Counted from the stretch's first letter, positions 1-6,333 are shown. The stretch is 6,374 nt of DNA from an uncultured Rhodospirillaceae bacterium (GCA_937916005.1 CALGIA010000045.1:1-6374); one strand, 5' to 3'. The notes: generated by a model from the letters alone, not told the origin. Numbers and translations: made by a program.

Positions 1-53
1 CCATCATCGAAAAGGTCAACCGTGGGAAACAAGCGTTGGAATCGCAACACTAG
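1..53 (+). CDS. possible 3' end of an upstream gene (partial, unidentified)
   Basis: One plus-strand frame (codons from base 3) is open from the window edge to a TAG at 51-53 and reads IIEKVNRGKQALESQH. The residues are charged and helix-like, as is common for a C-terminus. The sequence turns strongly AT-rich just after the stop, which fits a gene end followed by an intergenic region. Only 16 codons are visible, so the open frame could be chance. No family can be recognised. Confidence 0.3.
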   Translation, partial: IIEKVNRGKQALESQH

Positions 54-70
54 ATTCACACCACGGGATG

Positions 71-86
71 TTTCTTCATTTCTTCA
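71..86. repeat. tandem 8-bp repeat, two copies of TTTCTTCA
   Basis: TTTCTTCA occurs at 71-78 and again at 79-86 with no spacer and no mismatch, in a pyrimidine-rich stretch that continues to about 91. It lies in the intergenic region upstream of the CtrA-type box. It may be simple slippage of a low-complexity tract. No function is shown. Confidence 0.5.
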
Positions 87-120
87 TTCTTAACGATTTT
101 TACATTCAGAATGGATTCCG

Positions 121-136
121 TTAATTTTTCATTAAC
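121..136. promoter_or_regulatory. candidate CtrA binding site (TTAA-N7-TTAAC)
   Basis: Bases 121-124 are TTAA, followed by exactly seven bases (TTTTTCA) and then TTAAC at 132-136. This is an exact match to the TTAA-N7-TTAAC consensus of CtrA, the cell-cycle/motility response regulator of alphaproteobacteria. Bases 120-136 also form a perfect 6-bp inverted repeat, GTTAAT/ATTAAC, around TTTTC. A lone TTAAC half-site lies at 90-94. The site is intergenic, about 145 bases upstream of the Rid-family start. The motif match is seen directly; actual CtrA binding and the regulated target are inferred. AT-rich sequence raises the chance of a random match. Confidence 0.5.
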
Positions 137-179
137 CAAGCCCGATGTTTGACGAATTCTGCGCCCGTCGTCGCCTGCC

Positions 180-188
180 TGTGGATAA
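180..188 (-). promoter_or_regulatory. DnaA-box 9-mer (TTATCCACA on the minus strand)
   Basis: The plus strand reads TGTGGATAA, the exact reverse complement of the consensus DnaA box TTATCCACA. It lies 44 bases right of the CtrA-type box in the same intergenic region. A single box more often means DnaA-dependent gene regulation, or chance, than a replication origin. No second consensus box was seen nearby. Confidence 0.4.
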
Positions 189-219
189 CCGAATCACTTG
201 TACCAAGGAGCGCCGATCA

Positions 220-244
220 CCTGTAACGTTCGGCCTGTAACGTT
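220..244. repeat. perfect 11-bp direct repeat upstream of the Rid gene (candidate operator)
   Basis: CCTGTAACGTT occurs at 220-230 and again at 234-244, separated by CGG, a 14-bp period. Each copy ends in the self-complementary AACGTT, so the pair can also be read as two small palindromes with centres 14 bp apart. The second copy ends 37 bases before the chosen Rid start. Paired repeats at this position are typical of operators or leader sites, but a simple 14-bp tandem duplication would look the same. No binding protein can be named. Confidence 0.45.
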
Positions 245-267
245 TGAGCTGAAACCACCGAGCCTTT

Positions 268-272
268 GGGAG
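268..272 (+). promoter_or_regulatory. Shine-Dalgarno GGGAG that decides the Rid start
   Basis: GGGAG at 268-272 is 9 bases before the ATG at 282 but only 3 bases before the in-frame ATG at 276. This favours 282. A TTG at 198 in the same frame has no suitable upstream SD and would place the 11-bp direct repeat inside the coding region. Confidence 0.6.
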
Positions 273-281
273 CAGATGAAA

Positions 282-674
282 ATGGACCGCCTCTATCACA
301 AGGGAACCTGGCAAGAGAAGCGCGCCTTCTCGCCCGCCGTCATTACCACGGGCGGCAAGACAGTCTGGATCGCGGGTCATGGCGCGCCCCACGACGCAGA
401 TGGGAATTCGCTGGCCGGTGATTTCGAGGCGCAGACCCGGGAATCCTTCCGGCTGATCGAAGCGACACTGGAACGCGCCGGCGCGAAACTGCAGGACATG
501 GTGACCATGACCGTGTTCATCATCGATTCCCGCTATGGCAATCTGTTCACCGAAACCCGCGGCGAATATTTCCCGGATGGATTTCCCGCCAGCGCGATGA
601 TCACCTGCGCCGGCTTCGCCCAGCCTGAAATGATGGTGGAGATTCAGGGCATTGCGGTCATCGACGAAGACTGA
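282..674 (+). CDS. Rid family (YjgF/YER057c/UK114) protein lacking the canonical catalytic arginine
   Basis: A 130-residue cytosolic protein, the usual length for the family, whose trimers bind or deaminate reactive enamine/imine intermediates. The chorismate-mutase-like pattern is visible: a beta strand at TVWIAGHGAP (27-36), the helix after QTRESF (51-56), then AGAKLQDMVTMTVFI (66-80), and the C-terminal signature FPASAMITC...MVEIQGIAV (101-126). In RidA proper the motif reads PARS, and its Arg (R105 in E. coli RidA) holds the substrate carboxylate. Here the aligned residue is Ser104. The Glu of VEI (E120) is kept. Loss of this Arg is known for several Rid subfamilies (Rid4 to Rid7), so standard 2-aminoacrylate deaminase activity is doubtful. 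The gene ends 36 bases before the DUF1116 gene, probably in the same operon. Frames extending upstream to 198 are less likely for the reason given under the SD site. Confidence 0.88.
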   Translation: MDRLYHKGTWQEKRAFSPAVITTGGKTVWIAGHGAPHDADGNSLAGDFEAQTRESFRLIEATLERAGAKLQDMVTMTVFIIDSRYGNLFTETRGEYFPDGFPASAMITCAGFAQPEMMVEIQGIAVIDED

Positions 675-710
675 CCGCCTCCCAAGCCCCCCACGGAAAG
701 CCGAATTTTG

Positions 711-1916
711 ATGTCCATAAGATCCGAAGATTTACAGGCGGTCGAGCAATTCATGGCCGTCAGGCCGGCATGGAGCGGGATGACCACCGCTTCCGAGGCG
801 GTCGGGTTGGAGCCCTATCATTTGCTCCATTCCGGTCCACCCGAAACGCCGTCTCACGCGCAAGTCACGCCGACGCTGAACTCGGCTTCCGTGGCCTGTG
901 TCTATGAAGGCTGGGCCGGTGACCTGAATGAAGCCGACGCGCTGATCGCCTCCGGCAAGGTGATTTTTGAGCCCGCCCAGGACCGCAACGTGGCCACGCC
1001 CCTGGCGGCGGTGGTCTCGCCGTCCATGCGGGTGCTCGAGATGTCCGATTTGAACTCCTCCGCACGCAGCGCCTATGCGCCGCTCAATGGCGGCGGCACG
1101 GGGGCGGCGCATGCGGCGCGCTATGGCCGAAAATCCCAGGACGCAATTGATTTGATCCGGTTTCTCAATGATGAGGTCGCGGACGCGATTGCGCCCGCAT
1201 GTGACCGGCCGATCCCCTGGCTGCCGATAATCGATGATGCCCTGACGCGGGGCGACGACGCCCATCTGCGGCATCTGGAAGCCCACAAGATTTTCATGAA
1301 CGTTCTCGCCGACAGGCTCGGGCCGGATTTTGCCGGGACCAAAGCCGGAGAATTCGTGAACGCGTGGCCCATATTCCATCTCAATTTCTGGATGGCGGCC
1401 GCAAAATGCATTCTGTCCGGCGCATCGGGCGTCACGGGCAGCGGCGTGATCACGTCCTTCGGCGCCAATGGCGCCACATTCGGGCTCCAGGTCAGCGGCC
1501 TGCCGGGTCGCTGGTTCACCGCCCCGGCGACCGTGCCCCTCGGCAATATCCGCGACCCCCTGACGCCGGACGACTGCACCGGCGCCTATGGCGACAGTGC
1601 GTTGGCCGAAGGGTTCGGGCTTGGGGCCATGGCGCAATCCTACTGTCCCGACATGCAGGCCCTGCACAAGGATTTCACGCCGGACGACATGGCCGAACTG
1701 CCCGGCAAGCTGTTGATGGCGGCCCATCCGGCCTTGCCGAAATCCGGCGCGCGGGCGGCGTTGTCGGCCCGCGCGGTTGTCCACACGGGCATCACGCCGA
1801 TAGTGGAACTGGGTCTGGTGGAAAAGCGGGGCGACGGCGGCGGTCTCGGCGCTGGTCTTTACCGGCCGCCCCTGGCCCCCTTCATCGAAGCATGCGCCGC
1901 GCTTGATGATGCTTGA
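711..1916 (+). CDS. DUF1116 family protein, related to E. coli AllG (YlbE)
   Basis: A 401-residue protein, close in length to E. coli YlbE/AllG (about 420). Family landmarks recalled from YlbE are present in order: LLHSGPPE (38-45), ACVYEGWA (62-69), VSPSMRVLE (102-110), NGATFGLQVSGLPGRWFTAP (253-272), GDSALAEGFGLG (294-305), VVHTGITPI (356-364), and a C-terminal GAGLYRPPLAPF segment. AllG is one of three subunits (AllF/FdrA, AllG, AllH) of oxamate carbamoyltransferase in anaerobic allantoin catabolism; DUF1116 members in other contexts have no assigned function. Neither AllF nor AllH is in this window, so the substrate here is unknown. ATG at 711 is chosen, with GGAAAG at 695-700 as SD; an adjacent TTG at 708 adds one residue and is less likely. 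No signal peptide or membrane segment is visible. It is probably co-transcribed with the Rid gene. Confidence 0.87.
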   Translation: MSIRSEDLQAVEQFMAVRPAWSGMTTASEAVGLEPYHLLHSGPPETPSHAQVTPTLNSASVACVYEGWAGDLNEADALIASGKVIFEPAQDRNVATPLAAVVSPSMRVLEMSDLNSSARSAYAPLNGGGTGAAHAARYGRKSQDAIDLIRFLNDEVADAIAPACDRPIPWLPIIDDALTRGDDAHLRHLEAHKIFMNVLADRLGPDFAGTKAGEFVNAWPIFHLNFWMAAAKCILSGASGVTGSGVITSFGANGATFGLQVSGLPGRWFTAPATVPLGNIRDPLTPDDCTGAYGDSALAEGFGLGAMAQSYCPDMQALHKDFTPDDMAELPGKLLMAAHPALPKSGARAALSARAVVHTGITPIVELGLVEKRGDGGGLGAGLYRPPLAPFIEACAALDDA

Positions 1917-2001
1917 GGATCAATCCTAAGGCCCGATAGACTCCGCCACCCGCCGCCCATACAATCCCGGATGCTGAATTCCTGACAAACGGTCCCACGA
2001 C

Positions 2002-3783
2002 ATGACCAAAGAACGAGTCCACCGTCGCCTCGCGGCCATTCTGGCCGCCGATGTGGTCGGCTATTCGCGCCTGATGGAATCCGATGAAGGGGACACGCTT
2101 GCACGGCTGAAAACCATGCGCAAGGAAGTGTTCGACGCCAGGCTCCCCGATCATAACGGCCGCATCGTCAAGACCATGGGCGACGGGGTGCTCGTCGAGT
2201 TCGGCAGCGCCGTCGACGCCGTCCAGCATGCGGTCGAGGTCCAGCAAGCACTTGCCGAACGGAACCAGGCCGAAAATGCCGAACGCCGGATTGAGTTGAG
2301 AATCGGCATCAATGTGGGCGACGTCATCGTCGAAGGGGACGATCTTTACGGCGACGGGGTCAACATTGCGGCGCGGCTTGAAGCACTGGCGGATTCCGGC
2401 GGCATCTTCATATCGGGAACCGTCTTCGACCAGGTCGGCAAGAAACTGGAACTTTCCTATGATGATCTGGGCGAGAAAGAGATCAAGAACATCTCGGAGC
2501 CGATACGGACATACCGGGTCAGGCTGGATGATGCGGCATCTACCACCCCATCCGTCCTGGCGGATGTCTCCGAGCCCATGCCGCTTCTGCTGCCCGACAA
2601 GCCATCGATTGCCGTGCTGCCCTTCGACAACATGTCGGGCGATCCGGCCCAGGAGTTTCTGGCCGATGGCGTCGTGGAGGCGATCACCGCGGCGCTGTCC
2701 CGCATTCGATCCTTCTTCGTGATCGCGCGCAATTCCGCATTCACCTTCAAGAACCGGGTCGCCAACGCCGTCGATATCGGCAAGGAACTTGGCGTCGCCT
2801 ATCTTCTGGAAGGCAGCGTGCAGAAGGCCGGCGACCGCATCCGCATCACCGTGCAATTGATCGAAACAGAGACCGGCGCCCATATCTGGGCCGAACATTA
2901 TGACGGCTCCATGGAAGACATATTCGATCTTCACGACCGCATCACAGAACGGGTCGCCGGGCAATTGCAACCCTCCATCCGGCTCGCCGAAATCGAGCGT
3001 TCCCGCGGCAAGCGGCCGAGCGATCAGACCGCCTATGATTTTACCATGCGGGCAATGCCCCATGTCTGGGCGCTCGAACAGGAGGAAAGCTCCAAGGCGC
3101 TGGCCTTGCTCGACGAGGCGCTGGCGATTGATCCAGCCTACCCGCTTGCCCTGTCGCTGGCCGGTTGGTGCCATGCCCAGCGCTCGGTCTATAACTGGTC
3201 GGAGGATGTCAAGCAGAGCCAGGAAAAGGCGTTCGAGCTGGCCGAGAAGGCCGCCGAACTCAGTGGCGACGACCCAACGATTCTCGCGGTGCTGGGCGCG
3301 GTTCACACGTTCGTCAGAAATTTCGGAACCGCGCGTATTCTGCTTGAGCGCGCCGTCGCGCTGGATCCCAATGCCGCCTGGGCATGGCAACGGCTGGGAT
3401 GGCTGGAAAACTATGCCGACCGGCCGGAGCGCGCCCTTGAACATTTCCAACGGGCCTTGCGGCTCAGTCCGCTCGACCCCATCAACTTCAACAATTACGT
3501 GGGCATGGCGTCGGCCAATGAGGTGGCGGGAAACTATGACGAGGCGGCGACGCTCTATCGGCGCGGTCTGGAGGAACGGCCCCACGCCATGTGGATATAC
3601 CGCAGCCTCGCCCCGGTGCTTGTCGGCGCGGGAAGAATGGCCGAAGCAGAAGAAGCCTATGCGGTGCTCATGAAGACCTATCCCGACTTGACAACCGGAA
3701 AAATCAGGCAGGCAATGGTATTTTCCGACGACGTGCTCGACCGTATGATAGCCAATCTCAAAAAATTGGGAATGGCGGATTAA
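2002..3783 (+). CDS. class III adenylate cyclase with TolB-like and TPR regions
   Basis: A 593-residue signalling protein predicted to make cAMP from ATP. The N-terminal cyclase homology domain (about 10-175) keeps all six canonical catalytic positions: metal Asp17 (AADVVGYSRLM) and Asp61 (GDGV), adenine-specifying Lys57 (KTMGDG) and Asp114 (DDLYGDGVN), and transition-state Asn121 and Arg125 (VNIAARLE). The Lys/Asp pair favours ATP over GTP. After a linker, a TolB-like segment starts at about 200 (PSIAVLPFDNMSGD) and runs to about WAEHYDG (296-302). From about 345 to the C-terminus the protein is built of roughly five or six TPR units, such as those around ALALLDEALAIDPAYP and ALEHFQRALRLSPLDP, a likely protein-binding sensor. 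No membrane helix is visible, so it is probably cytosolic. The SD before ATG 2002 is weak, and the 85-base gap upstream could hold a promoter. It ends 19 bases before cysK. Such cyclases are often multicopy in alphaproteobacteria. Confidence 0.93.
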   Translation: MTKERVHRRLAAILAADVVGYSRLMESDEGDTLARLKTMRKEVFDARLPDHNGRIVKTMGDGVLVEFGSAVDAVQHAVEVQQALAERNQAENAERRIELRIGINVGDVIVEGDDLYGDGVNIAARLEALADSGGIFISGTVFDQVGKKLELSYDDLGEKEIKNISEPIRTYRVRLDDAASTTPSVLADVSEPMPLLLPDKPSIAVLPFDNMSGDPAQEFLADGVVEAITAALSRIRSFFVIARNSAFTFKNRVANAVDIGKELGVAYLLEGSVQKAGDRIRITVQLIETETGAHIWAEHYDGSMEDIFDLHDRITERVAGQLQPSIRLAEIERSRGKRPSDQTAYDFTMRAMPHVWALEQEESSKALALLDEALAIDPAYPLALSLAGWCHAQRSVYNWSEDVKQSQEKAFELAEKAAELSGDDPTILAVLGAVHTFVRNFGTARILLERAVALDPNAAWAWQRLGWLENYADRPERALEHFQRALRLSPLDPINFNNYVGMASANEVAGNYDEAATLYRRGLEERPHAMWIYRSLAPVLVGAGRMAEAEEAYAVLMKTYPDLTTGKIRQAMVFSDDVLDRMIANLKKLGMAD

Positions 3784-3802
3784 CATCAGGGAGATCAGCA
3801 AC

Positions 3803-4858
3803 ATGGGACGCAAGTTTGAGAATATTCTCGAGACCATCGGCAATACGCCGGTCGTCCGGATCAACAAGCTGGGGCCGAAAGGCATCAATCTTTTCGTCAA
3901 GATCGAGGCCTTCAACCCGTTGGGCTCGGTCAAGGACCGCCTGGCGCTTGGGGTCATCGAAGCCGCTGAACAATCGGGCGCCCTGAAACCGGGACAGACG
4001 GTAATCGAAGCGACCAGCGGCAATACGGGCATCGGGCTCGCCATGGTATGCGCCCAGAAGGGCTATCCGCTGGTGGTGACCATGGCCGAAAGCTTCAGTG
4101 TGGAGCGCCGCAAGCTCATGCGGTTTCTGGGCGCCAAGGTCGTGCTGACGCCGGCCGCGGAAAAAGGCATGGGCATGGTCAACAAGGCCGCCGAATTGGC
4201 CGAGGTCAACGGATGGTTCATGACGCGCCAGTTCGAAAACGAGGCCAACCCGGACACGCATTCGCGGACCACCGCGCGGGAAATCGTGGATGATTTCGCG
4301 GGCGAGAAGCTGGATTACTGGGTTACGGGCTATGGCACGGGTGGCACCCTCAAGGGCGTGGCGCGCGTTCTGGCCAAGGAAAAACCGGAAACCAAAATTA
4401 TCGTCTGCGAACCCGCGGATGCGGCGCTGCTGACCAGCGGCATCGGCCAGGAACGCAACCCGGACGGCTCCCCGGGCGTGAGCCATTCGGCATTCAAGCC
4501 CCACCCCATGCAGGGATGGACTCCGGATTTCATCCCCAAGCTGACCGGCGATGTGGTCGACTCGGCCGTGATCGACCGGATCCTGACCATCGCCGGGCCC
4601 GACGCCATTCGCTGCAGCCAGGAACTGGCCCGGAAGGAAGGCATCTTCGTCGGTATCTCGTCCGGCGCGACCTTCGCCGGGGCGCTCCAGATCTGTCAGC
4701 AGGCGGAACCGGGCGCGACGGTTCTCTGCATGCTGCCCGACACGGGCGAACGCTACCTCAGCACGCCGCTTTTCGCGGATATCGCAATCGACATGACTGA
4801 CGAGGAACAGGAAATTTCCCGCTCCACACCGAACTATCATCTCGCGCCGCCGGCTTAA
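3803..4858 (+). CDS. cysK: cysteine synthase A type (O-acetylserine sulfhydrylase), PLP-dependent
   Basis: A 351-residue fold type II PLP enzyme that would make L-cysteine from O-acetylserine and sulfide in the cytosol. The PLP Schiff-base lysine is Lys44 in NPLGSVKDR. The substrate loop TSGNTG is at 71-76, the PLP-phosphate loop GTGGT at 178-182, and the C-terminal GISSGAT and PDTGERYLST motifs match CysK. SVERRKLMRFLGA also matches the CysK family. It is about 30 residues longer than E. coli CysK. Most of the extra length is an insertion around 211-237 (GIGQERNPDGSPG and after). The CysK motif QGIGAGFIP reads QGWTPDFIP here, so an alternative beta-replacement substrate cannot be excluded. 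The start has a strong SD (AGGGAGA, 3788-3794) 8 bases upstream. Short gaps on both sides suggest co-transcription with the cyclase and the aldolase-family gene. Confidence 0.88.
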   Translation: MGRKFENILETIGNTPVVRINKLGPKGINLFVKIEAFNPLGSVKDRLALGVIEAAEQSGALKPGQTVIEATSGNTGIGLAMVCAQKGYPLVVTMAESFSVERRKLMRFLGAKVVLTPAAEKGMGMVNKAAELAEVNGWFMTRQFENEANPDTHSRTTAREIVDDFAGEKLDYWVTGYGTGGTLKGVARVLAKEKPETKIIVCEPADAALLTSGIGQERNPDGSPGVSHSAFKPHPMQGWTPDFIPKLTGDVVDSAVIDRILTIAGPDAIRCSQELARKEGIFVGISSGATFAGALQICQQAEPGATVLCMLPDTGERYLSTPLFADIAIDMTDEEQEISRSTPNYHLAPPA

Positions 4859-4892
4859 AGAACGAGGAGCCGCAATAAAAAAGGAGTCGATA

Positions 4893-5669
4893 ATGACCAC
4901 CGATGACATCCGCGCCATCCGGGACGTCCCGTCGCTGCAGGGGAAAGTCTCGCCGGAAGAATGGCGGGCCCGGGTCGAACTCGCCGCATGCTACCGGCTG
5001 GCGCACCGCGACGGCTGGAACAACGGCATCTATAATCACTGCACGGTGCGTAGCCCCGACGACCCGAACCGCTTCCTGATCAAGGCCCATGTGCTGATGT
5101 GGGATGAAATCACGGCGTCGAACCTGATCTCGGTCAACATGCACGAAGAGCTGGACGAGCGCTCGAAAGTGAACCGGCCCGGCTTCGTGCTGCATTCCGC
5201 GGTCCTGCGGGCGCGGCCGGATGTCAACGCCGTCGTGCATGTCCATCCGGATTCCTGCATCGCGGTGTCCGCCTCCAGGGACGGGCTGTTGCCGACCTGC
5301 CAGCAGGCGCTGCGGTTTTACGGCCGCATGGCCTATCACGATTATGAAGGCATCACGGAAAATGCCGACGAACGCGACCGGATCGTTGCCAATCTGGGCG
5401 ACAAGCCGGCCATGCTGATGCGCAACCACGGCGCCACCACCCTGGGCCCGACCATCGCCGACGCCTATGTCATGATGGGCAATCTGATCGCCGCCTGCGA
5501 CATCCAGCTGCGTGTGCAGGCCGCCGGCGTCGAAATAATGCTGCCCTCACCCGAACTCTGCGAAGCCACCGTGGCCCAGATCAAAGCCCACGAAGCCGGC
5601 CGCGGCCAGGACGACTGGCCGGGCCGGATGAGAGAACTCGACCGCCATGATGCGGGGTATCGGGATTAA
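4893..5669 (+). CDS. class II aldolase/adducin family protein
   Basis: A 258-residue protein of the class II (zinc-dependent) aldolase/adducin head fold, which includes fuculose-phosphate aldolase, ribulose-phosphate epimerase and related decarboxylases. The metal-binding histidines are visible: His116 and His118 in VVHVHPDS and His179 in LMRNHGATTLG. The N-terminal region ELAACYRLAHRDGWNNGIYNHCTVR (about 30-53) corresponds to the phosphate/substrate loop. The segment before the metal site reads GFVLHSAVLRARPDV (97-111), the adducin-like form without the catalytic Glu of FucA (E73). Metal binding is therefore likely, but classical aldolase chemistry is uncertain and the substrate is unknown. 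The start has a strong SD (AAGGAG, 4881-4886) 6 bases upstream. It lies 34 bases after cysK and is the last gene of the plus-strand run, converging on the minus-strand gene. Confidence 0.9.
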   Translation: MTTDDIRAIRDVPSLQGKVSPEEWRARVELAACYRLAHRDGWNNGIYNHCTVRSPDDPNRFLIKAHVLMWDEITASNLISVNMHEELDERSKVNRPGFVLHSAVLRARPDVNAVVHVHPDSCIAVSASRDGLLPTCQQALRFYGRMAYHDYEGITENADERDRIVANLGDKPAMLMRNHGATTLGPTIADAYVMMGNLIAACDIQLRVQAAGVEIMLPSPELCEATVAQIKAHEAGRGQDDWPGRMRELDRHDAGYRD

Positions 5670-5685
5670 CGAGAACGTCTGTGCC

Positions 5686-6333
5686 TCACCGATTCAAGTG
5701 ATCTTTGACTTTTTGAATTATTTCTTCGCGGAGTTCGCCATGACACATATGGCCACCCGGCGTAACGCGGGGAGCGTATAACGCTTCCCCATATTTTTCG
5801 CCCGTCGACAATCCCCAATATCGGGCAGCTCTCATGCAAACGACAACTCGATCACCCTGCAAGGCCTGCGGGAAAAGCGTTGATTGCGCCCAACTTACCG
5901 ACTCCCGGCAGGAGGGCAGCGCGGTCAGCAAAGGGTGGTCATTAAAATTTTGAGAATGATAAGCGCCAATGTTCAGGACCGCGATCTTGTCTCGAAGGTT
6001 TTTCCACTCACTAAAAATCTTTGTCCTTGATTGCAACCATTTCGACGCCTCCGGGTGCTCATGAGGAGAAGGAAGTTCAGCACATCCTTTTCGTTGTTCA
6101 GCGTAATAATTTTGGCCTTTGACCGTTAGCGCATCAACGGCATCACTTTGGTTCCAACCCGGCGAAAGGTAGAGAAGAACGACCTTGGCCTTTCGCAGCG
6201 GACCCATATATGGGCCGGGCAAACAATCTAAACAAAAATCATGATTGACCCTGTTCAGCACACAACTGTCGGCGGGATGAACATAATCCTTGGGATTAAT
6301 TTGTTCCCAGAATGAAAAAATGTCTGTCGTCAT
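5686..6333 (-). CDS. uncharacterised protein with uracil-DNA-glycosylase-like features
   Basis: A 215-residue protein of unknown function. The segment LPGPYMGPLRKAKVVLLYLSPGWN (38-61) resembles the LPEPF-x-G...VVLLxLNPG motif of an uncharacterised group with the uracil-DNA-glycosylase-like fold. KIAVLNIGAYHSQNF (116-130) resembles that group's PYHS motif, and VVVCMRAARYWGL (163-175) its late strand-helix. The likeness is recalled, not searched, and glycosylase activity is not implied. A CxxC pair (C34, C37) and further cysteines are present but do not form an obvious Fe-S pattern. GC is about 45 to 47% in sampled lines against about 62% in neighbours, with AT-rich codons, which suggests horizontal acquisition. 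The start is supported by GAAGGA (6341-6346 on the minus strand), 7 bases upstream. It converges on the aldolase gene with a 16-base gap. Confidence 0.72.
   Translation of the reverse strand: MTTDIFSFWEQINPKDYVHPADSCVLNRVNHDFCLDCLPGPYMGPLRKAKVVLLYLSPGWNQSDAVDALTVKGQNYYAEQRKGCAELPSPHEHPEASKWLQSRTKIFSEWKNLRDKIAVLNIGAYHSQNFNDHPLLTALPSCRESVSWAQSTLFPQALQGDRVVVCMRAARYWGLSTGEKYGEALYAPRVTPGGHMCHGELREEIIQKVKDHLNR

Noticed and set aside
149..177. TTGACG as a -35 promoter element
   Set aside because: No acceptable -10 hexamer is found 16 to 18 bases downstream, so a sigma-70-type promoter cannot be supported here.
205..210. AAGGAG as an SD for a small upstream reading frame
   Set aside because: No ATG, GTG or TTG with suitable spacing follows it.
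198..281. N-terminal extension of the Rid protein from TTG at 198
   Set aside because: It is not part of the Rid fold, lacks a usable SD, would place the direct repeat inside the coding region, and GGGAG is correctly spaced for ATG 282.
732..1784. Minus-strand open frame opposite the DUF1116 gene
   Set aside because: It is Arg/Gly-rich with no family likeness and lies wholly antisense to a gene with clear family motifs.
1916..1927. Small palindrome AGGATCAATCCT at the end of the DUF1116 gene
   Set aside because: A 5-bp stem with a 2-base loop, no T-run, overlapping the stop codon; too weak to call a terminator or operator.
1882..4044. Long minus-strand open frame (720 codons) antisense to the cyclase gene and cysK start
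   Set aside because: It is a shadow of high-GC coding sequence: it crosses two well-supported plus-strand genes, has no recognisable domain and has low-complexity composition.
4851..4880. Possible terminator hairpin CGGCT...AGCCG after cysK
   Set aside because: The stem is only 5 bp, the loop is 12 bases, and the following run is A rather than T on the plus strand. The region is better explained as a leader with an SD.
3758..4918. Minus-strand open frame opposite cysK
   Set aside because: It is antisense to conserved CysK motifs on the plus strand and its translation has no recognisable domain.
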